DNA of 64,000 nucleotides, taken from NCBI RefSeq assembly GCF_900115815.1, contig NZ_FOXV01000002.1, positions 310,001 through 374,000 of the forward strand, in the 5' to 3' direction. Positions 19,138-27,791 of the stretch are shown here, one piece after another. A model generated the notes under the pieces. It searched no databases. It saw only the letters and a list, made by a program, of their open reading frames with translations, and was not told the origin of the DNA. The stretch comes from Roseivivax halotolerans (GTDB lineage Bacteria; Pseudomonadota; Alphaproteobacteria; Rhodobacterales; Rhodobacteraceae). Positions within the stretch are counted from its first letter, which is position 1; every line of letters starts with the position of its first letter. The position numbers and the translations under genes were made by a program.

Positions 19138-19830
19138 ATGATGGACGGCAAGATCGTGATCCTGACCGGGGCGGGCATCTCCGCGGAAAGCGGGCTCGGC
19201 ACGTTCCGCGACAAGGACGGCATCTGGACGAAGCATTCCATCGAGGATGTCGCGACGCCCGAGGCCTTCGCCCGCGATCCTGCGCGCGTCCAGGCGTTCT
19301 ACAATGCCCGCCGCGCGCAGGCCGCGGAGGCAACACCCAACGCCGCCCATATCGCGCTGGCGGAATTGCAGGCGGCGCGGCCGGACACGGTGATCGTCAC
19401 GCAGAACGTCGACAGTCTGCACGAGGCGGCAGGGGCCAAGGTGATCCACATGCATGGTGAGTTGTCACGGGCGCTCTGCGCCGTGTGCAGGCACCGCTGG
19501 GACGCGCCGCTCGAGATGCGGGTGGGCGAGACCTGCCTGTCGTGTGGCGCGCCCGAGGCGCGACCCGATATCGTCTGGTTCGGAGAAATGCCCTACCACA
19601 TGGAGGAGATCCTCGATCACCTGCTCGATGCCGATCTGTTCGTCGCCATCGGCACGTCGGGGCTTGTCTACCCGGCGGCGGGTTTCGTCGAGGAAGCCCG
19701 GATCGCCGGGATCGACACGGTCGAGATCAATCTCGAGGCCACGGAAGCCTCGGCGCTGTTCGACAGGACGGTGACCGGCCCCGCGAGCGACGCGGTGCCG
19801 GCCTGGGTCAAGGGGATGCTGGGGCGCTAG
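19138..19830 (+). CDS. cobB: Sir2-family NAD-dependent protein deacylase
   Basis: A 230-residue sirtuin removing acyl groups from lysines with NAD consumption. The NAD-binding motif is GAGISAESGLGTFR (residues 11-24), the active-site loop is TQNVDSLHEAAG, and the catalytic histidine lies in HMHGEL. Zinc is bound by ALCAVC and TCLSCGAPEARPDIVWFGE. The Y55-x-x-R58 pair in FYNARRAQ matches the residues that give class III sirtuins (CobB, SIRT5) desuccinylase activity. Two adjacent ATGs (19138, 19141) make the exact start ambiguous by one codon. Confidence 0.93.
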   Translation: MMDGKIVILTGAGISAESGLGTFRDKDGIWTKHSIEDVATPEAFARDPARVQAFYNARRAQAAEATPNAAHIALAELQAARPDTVIVTQNVDSLHEAAGAKVIHMHGELSRALCAVCRHRWDAPLEMRVGETCLSCGAPEARPDIVWFGEMPYHMEEILDHLLDADLFVAIGTSGLVYPAAGFVEEARIAGIDTVEINLEATEASALFDRTVTGPASDAVPAWVKGMLGR

Positions 19831-19839
19831 CCCGGCGCG

Positions 19840-20343
19840 TCAATTGCCCGACGCGCCGTGATTCATGTCGCCGTGGTTCATATCCCCGTGGTTCATCGCG
19901 CCATGATCCATGTCCTGCCGTTCGCGGTCGACCACGATATCGAGCGAGACCTCCGTTCCGTCCTCGAAGCCGAGGGTGACAGGCACGGTCTCGCCCTGGA
20001 TCAGCGGATCGTTTAGCCCCATGAACATGACGTGATCGCCGCCCCGGGCGAGTTCGTGCGTCGCACCGGGCGCGATCTCGATGCCGTCTTCGATCTCCAC
20101 CATCTGCATCATGCCATTTTCGGCTTCGATATGGGTGTGAAGCTCGACCCGCGCGGCGATCTCGGAGGCGGCGGTGACAAGACGCATCGGGGCGTCACCG
20201 GTATTCTCGATCACCATGAAGGCTGCGCCTGTCGGGGCGGAGGGCGTGGCACTGCGGATATAGGCGTCGGAGACTGTGATCTCCGCGGCAGCGGCGGAAG
20301 CGAAGAGCGCGGCGGCGCTCGCGATGAGGGTCGTACGGAACAT
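19840..20343 (-). CDS. Periplasmic copper chaperone PCu(A)C with Met/His repeat tail
   Basis: A 167-residue secreted protein (signal MFRTTLIASAAALFASAAAA). The mature part is a PCu(A)C domain. The Cu(I) ligands H and M are seen in HTHIEAENGMMQM and GGDHVMFMGL, with the family's PSAPTGAAFMVIENTGDAP strand. These proteins deliver copper to the Cu-A centre of cytochrome c oxidase in the periplasm. The C-terminus is an extra tail of four imperfect five-residue units, M-x-H-G-x/M-N-H-G-D, encoded by 15-base tandem repeats. It would add copper-binding capacity. It lies 48 bases downstream of another secreted small protein on the same strand. Confidence 0.9.
   Translation of the reverse strand: MFRTTLIASAAALFASAAAAEITVSDAYIRSATPSAPTGAAFMVIENTGDAPMRLVTAASEIAARVELHTHIEAENGMMQMVEIEDGIEIAPGATHELARGGDHVMFMGLNDPLIQGETVPVTLGFEDGTEVSLDIVVDRERQDMDHGAMNHGDMNHGDMNHGASGN
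19857..19916. repeat. Tandem 15-base repeat in the copper chaperone tail
   Basis: Four imperfect copies of a 15-base unit (core CCGTGGTTCAT on the plus strand, about 19857-19916) encode the Met/His-rich tail of the PCu(A)C protein. The period is a multiple of three, so copy number could change without frameshift. Confidence 0.7.
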
Positions 20344-20391
20344 GAGCGGAATCCTTTCCCGGTCCGGATCTGATAGAATTGACGTAACGGA

Positions 20392-20736
20392 TCAGGACAG
20401 GAACGGCGGCGCCCGCGCGTGAGGTCCGAGGATGGCGCGTCCCGCGCTTTGCCGGGACGCCACAGCATCAACATGCGCGCGAAGGTTCGCAGCGCGCAGA
20501 GACGATATCCGGGGCGCATCCGCGACGAACAGGAGCGCATCCCCGGCATCGGGGCAAAGCTGGCTCCGGCGGACCGGCTCGCCCTCGGTATTGAGCGTAA
20601 GCGTGACGCGCTCGAGACCCGAACATAGGATGACGCTTTCATGGGCCGGCGCCGCGCCGCGCGCCACGGCCATCTCGATGCTGGTTCCGGCAAGGACCAG
20701 CGCAAGCAGGCAAGACAGGAGGGCGCGCAGTATCAT
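20392..20736 (-). CDS. Small secreted protein next to the copper chaperone (possibly DUF2946-like)
   Basis: A 114-residue protein with a signal peptide (MILRALLSCLLALVLAGTSI) and a short mature part containing two cysteines: SVILCSGLERVTLTLNTEGE and RSQLCPDAGDALLF. The paired cysteines and placement beside a PCu(A)C chaperone recall the small DUF2946-type proteins that accompany copper genes, but the characteristic histidines are not evident. It ends in a low-complexity GPHARAPPFLS. Start 20736 is preferred because longer readings run antisense through the next gene. The operon link with the copper chaperone (48 bases) is the best clue to its role. Confidence 0.6.
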   Translation of the reverse strand: MILRALLSCLLALVLAGTSIEMAVARGAAPAHESVILCSGLERVTLTLNTEGEPVRRSQLCPDAGDALLFVADAPRISSLRAANLRAHVDAVASRQSAGRAILGPHARAPPFLS

Positions 20737-20859
20737 GCCTCCGTCATGCCGCCTCACCCTTTCGCCGGCAAGGCGACAATTGAGCGCCGCGATTGAAAAG
20801 CTTCCCCGGAGCGCTGAGCCTTTGCTATTTTCGCAAAGAGGCCAGGAGGAGCCCCAGCC

Positions 20860-21633
20860 ATGACAGCCCTTACCGATCCGCCTGTCGCGAAAGACGTGGC
20901 ATTGGCGCGACTTTCGCTCGGTGACCTTGCCAAGATCCTCCGGGCAGGCTGGCGCGACTTTACGCGCGCGCCGCAATTTGGGCTTTTCTTTGCAGGGGTC
21001 TACGTCATCTCGGGCCTTGCACTCTGGGCACTCGTCGCGGGACTTTTCACCTGGACGCTCAGCTTCACGCTTGGCTTTCCGCTGGTCGCGCCCTTCCTCG
21101 CCGTGGGGCTCTACGAGGTGAGTCGCCGGATCGAGGCGGGCGCGGAGCTGAGCTTTCCAAGCGTGCTCGGCATCGTCTGGCGAGAGCGCACACGCCAGAT
21201 TCCCTGGGCGGGCGCGGTGATCGTGATCTACTTCCTGTTCTGGTCGTTCTTCGCCCACATGCTCTTTGCGCTCATCATGGGACCCTCGGCGCTGATGGGA
21301 CCGCCCGACGATCTCGCGACCTATCTGACCGGCGCAGGGCTTCGCATGCTCGCGGTCGAAGCGGCGTTCGGGGCGGCCTTCGCGCTTCTGCTCTTTGCGA
21401 TGACGGCGATCAGCCTGCCGATGCTTCTCGACCGCGAACTCGATTTCGTGACCGCGATGCGCCTGTCCATCCGCGCCACACGCGAGAATTTCGCGGTCAT
21501 GCTGGTCTGGGCGGCGCTGATCGCGGGGTTGACCTTCCTGGCGCTGCTGCCGTGGTTTCTGGGCCTTTTCGTCGTGCTGCCCGTTCTGGGCCACGCAAGC
21601 TGGCACCTCTATCGCCGCGTGATGCCGGTCTGA
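20860..21633 (+). CDS. DUF2189-family integral membrane protein
   Basis: A 257-residue inner-membrane protein of the DUF2189 family. A charged N-terminal region includes LRAGWRDFTRAPQFGLFFAG, the family's conserved W..D....P..G motif. It is followed by about six hydrophobic segments (for example GLALWALVAGLFTWTLSFTL and AGAVIVIYFLFWSFFAHMLF). The C-terminal ends with PVLGHASWHLYRRV, also conserved. In some relatives the gene sits near cytochrome or copper genes; here it is divergent from the copper chaperone pair. The function is unknown. A strong CAGGAGGA ribosome binding site precedes the ATG. Confidence 0.85.
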   Translation: MTALTDPPVAKDVALARLSLGDLAKILRAGWRDFTRAPQFGLFFAGVYVISGLALWALVAGLFTWTLSFTLGFPLVAPFLAVGLYEVSRRIEAGAELSFPSVLGIVWRERTRQIPWAGAVIVIYFLFWSFFAHMLFALIMGPSALMGPPDDLATYLTGAGLRMLAVEAAFGAAFALLLFAMTAISLPMLLDRELDFVTAMRLSIRATRENFAVMLVWAALIAGLTFLALLPWFLGLFVVLPVLGHASWHLYRRVMPV

Positions 21634-21643
21634 CCGGCCAAAC

Positions 21644-21671
21644 AAAAAGGCGCGCCCTGGGGCACGCCTTT
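21644..21671 (-). terminator. Intrinsic terminator of rpmB
   Basis: Arms 21646-21652 and 21665-21671 (AAAGGCG/CGCCTTT) form a hairpin. Read on the minus strand it is followed by T5 (complement of 21644-21648), making a good terminator 24 bases after the rpmB stop. On the plus strand it could also end the DUF2189 transcript less efficiently. Confidence 0.75.
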
Positions 21672-21695
21672 GAGTTCGTCAAATGAAAGCCAAGC

Positions 21696-21989
21696 TCACG
21701 CCTCGGCGGAGGTGCGGGCTTTCATGATCTCTTTCTTGACCTTCAGCGCCGCGTCGGAGAGCTGGCTGTCCTTTGCCTTCTCCAGATAGCGGTCGAGACC
21801 GCCGCGGTGGTCGACCGTACGCAGAGCCGAGGACGAGATACGCAGCTTGATGCCACGGCCCAGCGTCTCGGATTGCAGGGTCACCTTGTTCAGGTTCGGC
21901 AGGTAGCGCCGCTTGGTCTTGTTGTTGGCGTGGCTGACATTGTTGCCAACCATCGGGCCTTTACCGGTCAGTTCGCACACGCGCGACAT
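21696..21989 (-). CDS. rpmB: 50S ribosomal protein L28
   Basis: A 97-residue L28 of the large ribosomal subunit. The hallmark start [20 protein letters not shown] and the following [15 protein letters not shown] are present, as is the basic [20 protein letters not shown]. The start at 21989 matches the universal [11 protein letters not shown]-terminus. The C-terminal extension [15 protein letters not shown] is typical of alphaproteobacteria. It has its own terminator. The next gene upstream, meaB, is 125 bases away on the same strand. Confidence 0.97.
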   Translation of the reverse strand: MSRVCELTGKGPMVGNNVSHANNKTKRRYLPNLNKVTLQSETLGRGIKLRISSSALRTVDHRGGLDRYLEKAKDSQLSDAALKVKKEIMKARTSAEA

Positions 21990-22113
21990 GGGTTCATCCT
22001 CGTCAATGTCAGGGCGAAAGAGCGGTGTTGCGACTTTCACCAAATGGAAAGGACGCCGCAGGGGCGGCGCCCGGAATCTTGTCGCGCTTCTTTAGGCAAG
22101 CGGAGAGGTGGCG

Positions 22114-23112
22114 TCAAGTCCCTCCGGGCCCGCGCTGCAGATAGGTCGTGAGCAAATCGTCTGCGGCCGCCGCCGCTGTCAGATCGCCTGCCTCGACCTG
22201 CCCTGCGAGCCGCTCCATCGCGCCCTTCACCGGCTCCCGGCGCAATGTCGACAGGAGCGCCTCGCGCACCTCCGCCTCGAACCAGTAGCGCGCCTGTGCC
22301 CGCCGCCGCGCATCCCAGTGCCCGGCCTCGCGCCGCCATTCGGCAAGCGTTGTCATCTCGTCCCAGGCCGTGTCGAGACCCGTCTCTTGCGCCGCAGAAA
22401 CGGTCAGCGCCTTAGGGAACCCTTCGGGATCCTGCGGACGCTTGCGCAAAAGCCGGAGCGCCCCGGCATAATCGGCGCAGGTGCGGCTTGCCGTGGCCTT
22501 GAGATCGCCGTCCGCCTTGTTGATCAGGATGATGTCGGCCATCTCCATGATGCCGCGCTTGACGCCTTGCAGCTCGTCTCCGCCCGCAGGGGCCAGCAGC
22601 AGCACGAAAAGGTCCGACAACTCGGCCACCACCGTCTCGGACTGGCCGACGCCGACCGTCTCGATCAGGATCACGTCGAAATCCGCCGCTTCGCAGAGCT
22701 CGATCGCCTCGCGCGTCCGACGGGCGACGCCGCCGAGATGGCTCTGGCTGGGCGACGGGCGGATGAAGGCGTTCGGATCGCGCGAAAGCTGCTCCATCCG
22801 GGTCTTGTCCCCGAGGATCGAGCCGCCCGAGCGCGCCGAGGACGGGTCCACCGCCAGCACGGCGACCTTGAGGCCCTGTGCGGTCAGCATCAGACCGAAA
22901 GCCTCGATGAAGGTCGATTTGCCGACACCGGGCGTACCGGAGAGCCCGACGCGCAAAGCCTGCCGTCCGTGATCGGCATCCTTCAACGCTTGCAGAAGCG
23001 CGATGGCGTCGGCCCGGTGATCCGCGCGCCCGCTTTCGACAAGGGTGATCGCGCGGGCCAAGGCCCGCCGTTTGGACGACAGGATATCAGTGCTGAGCTC
23101 GTCGATATCCAT
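22114..23112 (-). CDS. meaB: MeaB-type G-protein chaperone of methylmalonyl-CoA mutase
   Basis: A 332-residue P-loop GTPase of the MeaB/ArgK family that loads and protects adenosylcobalamin in methylmalonyl-CoA mutase. Walker A is GTPGVGKSTFIEAFG near residue 59. Then come VLAVDPSSARSGGSILGDKT, the DVILIETVGVGQSE switch region (G3) and NKADGD (G4). The helical extension after the G domain (residues 220-330) mediates dimerisation. The mutase itself is not in this window. The gene is the last of a minus-strand run with moeB, dut and coaBC, 36 bases after moeB. Confidence 0.93.
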   Translation of the reverse strand: MDIDELSTDILSSKRRALARAITLVESGRADHRADAIALLQALKDADHGRQALRVGLSGTPGVGKSTFIEAFGLMLTAQGLKVAVLAVDPSSARSGGSILGDKTRMEQLSRDPNAFIRPSPSQSHLGGVARRTREAIELCEAADFDVILIETVGVGQSETVVAELSDLFVLLLAPAGGDELQGVKRGIMEMADIILINKADGDLKATASRTCADYAGALRLLRKRPQDPEGFPKALTVSAAQETGLDTAWDEMTTLAEWRREAGHWDARRRAQARYWFEAEVREALLSTLRREPVKGAMERLAGQVEAGDLTAAAAADDLLTTYLQRGPGGT

Positions 23113-23148
23113 GCCGCCTCTCGTCTTGGAACCGGCCCCGTTCTGGCC

Positions 23149-24210
23149 TCAGCCCCGCGATTTGTCCAGATCGCCGCAGACGGGGCAATCGGCCCGGCGT
23201 CTCAGCGCGATCTTCCGCGTCTCGCCCCAGAGCGCGTCGTAGATCATCATCTCGCCTCGCAACGGCGCGCCTGCATCAGTGGCGATCTTCACGGCTTCGA
23301 CGGCCATCATCGCGCCAACGACACCCGGCAGCGGGCCGAGCACCCCGGCCTCCGCGCAGGAGGGCGCAAGGCCCGGCGCGGGCGCTTCGGGGAAGATGCA
23401 CTCGTAGCACGGCGCATCGTTTGCCGGGTCGAAGACAGAGAGCTGTCCTTCCCATTGCGACAGTGCGCCGGAGATCAGCGGCAGGCCAGCTTTCACGGCT
23501 GCGCGGTTCGCAAGATAGCGCGTCTCAAAATTGTCCGTCCCGTCGAGGATAACGTCATAGTCGGCGAACAGCTCGCTGGCGATGTCCTCGGTCAGACGCC
23601 TCTGATAGGGTTTCACCGTGATATGCGGGTTCTGGGTAAGCATCGCCGCCTCGGCCGAGAAGACCTTCGGCATCCCGATATCGGCGTCCCGGTGGATCAC
23701 CTGCCGCTGCAGGTTCGCGTTCTCGACGCTGTCATCGTCGATCACGCCGATCGTGCCGACACCGGCCGCCGCGAGATATTGCAAGGCTGGCGCGCCGAGG
23801 CCGCCTGCCCCGATCACGAGGACGCGCGCCTCTTTCAGCGCCTTCTGACCCGGACCGCCGATCTCGCGCAGCACGATGTGGCGGGCGTAGCGCTCAAGCT
23901 CGGTCGTGCTGAACGTGCCCTTGGGTTTCGCAGGCGCTTCCTCGGCCTCTTTCTCTTCGGCCTTCGCCCGCAAGCGTCCGAGCCCCTGGCGGTAGAGGAA
24001 CACCAATACAGCCATGCCTCCGAAGATGAGCCAGGGCGCGGCAGAGCCACCGGTCGCTTCGCGCAAGGGATGGCCGTCCGGCAAGGCCACCTGCAGACCG
24101 AGCACTGCGACGTAGAGAAGGCCCAGCATGATGAGCCGCGCTTGCCGGGGCGTGCCCATGAGATGCCCGAGGCCCCATAGGGCGGCGGCCATGATCAGAA
24201 CCAGCACCAT
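23149..24210 (-). CDS. moeB: Membrane-anchored MoeB/ThiF-family adenylyltransferase
   Basis: A 353-residue E1-like enzyme activating the C-terminal glycine of MoaD/ThiS-type sulfur carriers. The ATP-binding motif is VIGAGGLGAPALQYLAAAGV, followed by IDDDSVENANLQRQVIH and the nucleotide/arginine-finger region DGTDNFETRYLANRA. The zinc cysteines are CYECIFPE and CPVCGDLD. Unlike E. coli MoeB (about 249 residues) it has a roughly 90-residue N-terminal extension with three hydrophobic segments (LVLIMAAALWGLGHLM, IMLGLLYVAVLGLQVAL, APWLIFGGMAVLVFLY), which should anchor it in the inner membrane. Its start overlaps the dut stop by one base. Confidence 0.9.
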   Translation of the reverse strand: MVLVLIMAAALWGLGHLMGTPRQARLIMLGLLYVAVLGLQVALPDGHPLREATGGSAAPWLIFGGMAVLVFLYRQGLGRLRAKAEEKEAEEAPAKPKGTFSTTELERYARHIVLREIGGPGQKALKEARVLVIGAGGLGAPALQYLAAAGVGTIGVIDDDSVENANLQRQVIHRDADIGMPKVFSAEAAMLTQNPHITVKPYQRRLTEDIASELFADYDVILDGTDNFETRYLANRAAVKAGLPLISGALSQWEGQLSVFDPANDAPCYECIFPEAPAPGLAPSCAEAGVLGPLPGVVGAMMAVEAVKIATDAGAPLRGEMMIYDALWGETRKIALRRRADCPVCGDLDKSRG

Positions 24211-24671
24211 CAGCCGCGCCCTGTCGAGCCGAAGCCGCCGTCACCGCGCGGTGTCTCGTCCAGCGTCTCGGTGAGAGCGAACGCGGCCTGCACCACCGGC
24301 GCGACGACAAGTTGCGCGATGCGGTCGCCGTGGCGGATCGTGTAGGGTTCGCGGCCGGCATTCATCACGATCACGCCGAGCGGCCCTCGATAATCGCAGT
24401 CGATCGTGCCGGGTGCGTTGGGCAGCGTGATCCCGTGCTTGAGCGCAAGTCCCGAGCGGGGGCGGATCTGCGCCTCGTAGCCGTCCGGAAGCGCGAGGCG
24501 GAAGCCCGTTGGCACGAGAACACGCGCGCCGGGTGCAAGCTCGACGCTGCGCCTATCCACGAGATTCGCGCGTAGATCCGCCCCGGCCGCGCCGGATGTC
24601 TCGTAGCGCGGCAGGCCCAGCGTCCGGTCCGCGCCCTCGTCCCACATGATGCTGACGCGCAACGGGCTCAT
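24210..24671 (-). CDS. dut: Deoxyuridine 5'-triphosphate nucleotidohydrolase
   Basis: A 153-residue trimeric dUTPase, converting dUTP to dUMP and pyrophosphate and so preventing uracil incorporation. All five motifs are visible: [41 protein letters not shown] (with the catalytic aspartate), GDRIAQLVV and the C-terminal [10 protein letters not shown] that closes over the active site. Start 24671 gives the normal length. The stop and the moeB start share one base (TGATG), and coaBC ends 38 bases upstream, so the three are probably one transcript. Confidence 0.97.
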   Translation of the reverse strand: MSPLRVSIMWDEGADRTLGLPRYETSGAAGADLRANLVDRRSVELAPGARVLVPTGFRLALPDGYEAQIRPRSGLALKHGITLPNAPGTIDCDYRGPLGVIVMNAGREPYTIRHGDRIAQLVVAPVVQAAFALTETLDETPRGDGGFGSTGRG

Positions 24672-24709
24672 GGCGTCGTCTCTCGGAAAATCCGCAAAAC
24701 TCCTGCCCC

Positions 24710-25909
24710 TCACACTGCGTCCAGCGCCTGCGCGATCCGCGCGGCCAATTGCATCGCCACCTGGTCCTTGCTCATGCGCGGCCAACTCTCCGCGCCATCC
24801 TCAGTAATGAGGGTGACCGCGTTCTCGCTTCCGCCCATGATGCCCGTCGCGGGCGAGACATCGTTGGCGAGGATCCAGTCGCAGCCCTTGCGCGCACGCT
24901 TCGCGGTGGCATGCGCCTCGACATCGTCGGTTTCGGCGGCGAACCCCACGACAAGCGAGGGGCGTCCGTCGCCCATCTGCGAGATCTCCGCGAGAATGTC
25001 GGGATTTTCCGAGAACGTCAGGGTCGGCAGCCCGCCCTTCGTCTTCTTGATCTTCGAGGCGCTCTCTTCGGCCACGCGCCAATCGGCGACGGCAGCGGCC
25101 GCGATCATCGCATCGGCGGGCAGCGCCGACAGAACGGCCTCGCGCATCTGCCGGGCGGTCTCTACGCGCACCACCTCGACACCTTCGGGCGGCGGGATCG
25201 TGGCGGGGCCGGTCACGAAGACGACCTCGGCCCCCTGCCCCGCGAGCGCCCGCGCAATGGCGGTGCCTTGCGCGCCAGAAGAGCGGTTGGCGATGTAGCG
25301 CACGGGGTCTATGGGCTCGTGCGTCGGCCCGGAGGTCACGACGATGCGCCGCCCTGCCAGGGGCCCTGCCGCGAGCCGCGCTTCAATGGCGGCGACGATC
25401 TCCAAGGGCTCCGCCATCCGTCCCGGCCCGTATTCGCCGCAAGCCATGCCGCCCTCGTTGGGGCCGGTCACGTGCACGCCGTCCGAGACGAGTGTCGCGA
25501 GGTTGCGCTGCGTTGCGGGGTGATCCCACATCCGCACGTTCATCGCCGGCGCGATCAGCACGGGCGTGTCGGTCGCCAGAAGAAGCGTCGAGGCCAGATC
25601 GTCTGCGCGCCCCTGAGCCATTTTCGCCATCAGATCAGCCGTCGCGGGAGCCACGACCACGAGATCCGCGACCCGGCTGAGCTGGATATGACCCATCTCC
25701 GCCTCTTGCGTGAGATCGAACAGGTCCTGATGAACATCCGCCCCGGCCAGCGCCGCGACCGATAGAGGCGTGACGAATTCCGCACCGGCGCGCGTCAGAA
25801 CCGGCGTCACGGCCGCACCGCGCTCGCGCAGGCGGCGGATTAGATCGAGGCTCTTGTAGGCCGCGATGCCCCCGCCAATGACCAGAAGAATTCGTTTTCC
25901 CTGAAGCAT
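24710..25909 (-). CDS. coaBC: Bifunctional phosphopantothenoylcysteine decarboxylase / phosphopantothenate-cysteine ligase
   Basis: A 399-residue fusion enzyme performing two steps of coenzyme A synthesis. The CoaC flavoprotein half (1 to about 190) has [20 protein letters not shown] and the active-site [16 protein letters not shown]. The CoaB half has [20 protein letters not shown] and the nucleotide-binding [10 protein letters not shown], followed by ILANDVS. The start at 25909 ([10 protein letters not shown]) matches family N-termini; an upstream GTG/ATG reading would add 105 unrelated residues. It clusters with dut as in many proteobacteria. Confidence 0.96.
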   Translation of the reverse strand: MLQGKRILLVIGGGIAAYKSLDLIRRLRERGAAVTPVLTRAGAEFVTPLSVAALAGADVHQDLFDLTQEAEMGHIQLSRVADLVVVAPATADLMAKMAQGRADDLASTLLLATDTPVLIAPAMNVRMWDHPATQRNLATLVSDGVHVTGPNEGGMACGEYGPGRMAEPLEIVAAIEARLAAGPLAGRRIVVTSGPTHEPIDPVRYIANRSSGAQGTAIARALAGQGAEVVFVTGPATIPPPEGVEVVRVETARQMREAVLSALPADAMIAAAAVADWRVAEESASKIKKTKGGLPTLTFSENPDILAEISQMGDGRPSLVVGFAAETDDVEAHATAKRARKGCDWILANDVSPATGIMGGSENAVTLITEDGAESWPRMSKDQVAMQLAARIAQALDAV

Positions 25910-25973
25910 ATCCGCCCCGACAAGCCGTTCTTTTTCAGGTCTAAAGACGCCTGCGCCCCGGCACAAGCGCCGC

Positions 25974-26768
25974 TCAGTGGAAGGCGGCGCAGGGATCGCC
26001 CCGGTCGACCGCAGGCGCGGTTTCGATCCGGTCGAAGCCTTCGGGCAAGGGCGGTGCGCCCTCCTCGGCCTGTCCAAGCGTTGCCATCCGCACATCGGGT
26101 GCGGCACGAGCGATGAGCGCGGGCGCCCCCCAATCGGGCCGGGCATGACCGTTCCCGGTGATGACGACGACCGGGCCGCCCTCTGCCTCGAGCGCATCGA
26201 GCGCCGCTTCCGCGATCTTCGCATCGCGAAGCCGCTGAATATCGACCATCACCGGCAGCATCTCTTCGGGCAGCGCGTCGCAATGCGCTTCGGCTTGCAG
26301 CGCCTGCCGGGCCTCCTGCTCGTCGGCGGGCAGCGGCTCGGGAAGACCGAACCGGTCAGCGCCCTGACCGAACGCCTCCACCATGCCGATTTCCGATGCC
26401 CGCCGCGCATCCTCGCGCGGAACAGCAGCGCCAAAAAACGCGGCCTCGGGCGCGGCGGCGAAGATCGGATAATACATCGTGAAATCCGGCCAGCCGCTTT
26501 CGGCCCAATCCAGCGCCTCGCCAAGCGCGGCCTCGTCGGCAACGAGCTCGGGCGTGATGCGGCTCGCCTGGTCCGGCGTGAGCATCTCGAAGACGAGCGC
26601 TGTCGGCGCAATCTCCGCCACGAGCTCCGCCTGACGCGCGTGATGTGCCGGATTGTCGTGCTGTTCGCCAAGAAACACCACGTCAGCTGACGCGAAATCG
26701 CCCCCGTCGGCAAGTGCGACAGGGGCGAGAGAGATCGCGGCAACCGCCAGTGACGTCAGGCGAGGAAT
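25974..26768 (-). CDS. ChaN-like haem/iron-regulated protein with signal peptide; non-standard start
   Basis: A protein of the ChaN/DUF399 family, haem-binding proteins linked to iron uptake. Conserved parts are VVFLGEQHDNPAHHARQAEL, the LVFEMLTPDQ segment, YYPIFAAA and the C-terminal VVVITGNGHARPDWG. The only AUG/GUG/UUG start in the frame is a GTG at 26681, which begins inside the first core strand. Reading upstream, the frame stays open and encodes PRLTSLAVAAISLAPVALA, a good signal peptide, so translation probably begins at AUU 26768 (GAGG seven bases upstream) or CUG 26759. Either would overlap the rpoH 3' end. The product would be about 261-264 residues and exported. Confidence 0.7.
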   Translation of the reverse strand: MPRLTSLAVAAISLAPVALADGGDFASADVVFLGEQHDNPAHHARQAELVAEIAPTALVFEMLTPDQASRITPELVADEAALGEALDWAESGWPDFTMYYPIFAAAPEAAFFGAAVPREDARRASEIGMVEAFGQGADRFGLPEPLPADEQEARQALQAEAHCDALPEEMLPVMVDIQRLRDAKIAEAALDALEAEGGPVVVITGNGHARPDWGAPALIARAAPDVRMATLGQAEEGAPPLPEGFDRIETAPAVDRGDPCAAFH

Positions 26769-27634
26769 GCTCTGACCTCGCGAGACTGGGTTTCCAGCGT
26801 CTTGCGCATCTTCTGGAAGGCGGCGGCTTCAAGCTGGCGGACGCGCTCTTTCGAAAGTCCAAGCTCGTTGCCGAGGCTTTCGAGCGTGCGGGTCTCTTCC
26901 TTGAGCTTGCGCTCGCGCACGATAAAGCGCTCCCGGTCGTTGAGCTGCTGCATGGCGATGACGAGCCATTCACGCAGTTGCTCGGTGTCGTGGGTATTTT
27001 CGACAAGCTCCGATGCCTGCGTGCTCTCGTCTTCCAGCGCATCGATCCATTCGCGGCCCTCATCCTCGACGGACTGGGTGGCGTTGAGCGAGTAGTCGGA
27101 TCCCGAAAGACGCCCTTCCATCATTTCGACATCGTGCAGCGGCACGCCGATCTCGGTCGAGATCATCTGGCGCAGCTGATGGCGGTCGAGGCTCGCACCA
27201 TTGGCGGCCGCTTCGCGCTCGATCCGTGCTTGCACACGGCGCATGTTGAAGAAGAGTGATTTCTGCGAGGAGGTCGACCCGGTGCGGACCATCGACCAGT
27301 TCCGCATCACGTAATCCTGGATCGAGGCCTTGATCCACCAGACCGCGTAGGTCGAAAAGCGAACACCGCGGTCCGGATCGAACTTGTCGGCGGCCTTCAT
27401 GAGGCCAAGCCCGGCTTCCTGGATGAGATCGTTCATCGGCGCGCCGTACCGCTTGAATTTGGCTGCCATGGAAATGGCGAGACGCATGTAGGCCGTGATA
27501 AGACGGTGAAGCGCCGCTTCGTCCCGTTCATCGCGCCACGCATAGGCAAGCTTCAATTCGGTTTCGGCATCCAGCAGCTCGGCCTTCATTGCCCGCCGTG
27601 ACAAGGTCTGATCGTTGAATGCGTCTAGAGCCAT
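26756..27634 (-). CDS. rpoH: Heat-shock sigma factor RpoH (sigma-32)
   Basis: A 292-residue sigma factor directing RNA polymerase to heat-shock or oxidative-stress promoters. Region 2 is clear: DLIQEAGLGLMKAADKFDPD, then FSTYAVWWIKASIQDYVMRN with the RpoH-type NWSMVRTGSTSSQKSLFFNM box. Region 4 has LESLGNELGLSKERVRQLEA. Start ATG 27634 is preferred over GTG 27640 because GGGAG sits six bases before it. Rhodobacteraceae often have two RpoH paralogues; which one this is cannot be told. It is divergent from comM, sharing a 220-base intergenic region. Confidence 0.95.
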   Translation of the reverse strand: MALDAFNDQTLSRRAMKAELLDAETELKLAYAWRDERDEAALHRLITAYMRLAISMAAKFKRYGAPMNDLIQEAGLGLMKAADKFDPDRGVRFSTYAVWWIKASIQDYVMRNWSMVRTGSTSSQKSLFFNMRRVQARIEREAAANGASLDRHQLRQMISTEIGVPLHDVEMMEGRLSGSDYSLNATQSVEDEGREWIDALEDESTQASELVENTHDTEQLREWLVIAMQQLNDRERFIVRERKLKEETRTLESLGNELGLSKERVRQLEAAAFQKMRKTLETQSREVRAFLA

Positions 27635-27791
27635 CTTCACTCCCCAGTGAAAAACTACAGGTCATTTTTGAGGGACGTCTAGACCTGCTTACGGGGGCTG
27701 AACGCCTCTGGATCGGAATCGGTTTCAAAAAAATTTCGCGCGATACTGGAAATCGGGCAATGATCGCTTAGGCGCACAACGGTATACCTTC

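Noticed and set aside
22108-24180. 690-codon plus-strand frame opposite meaB and moeB
   Set aside because: Spans two well-supported minus-strand genes and has shadow-like composition.
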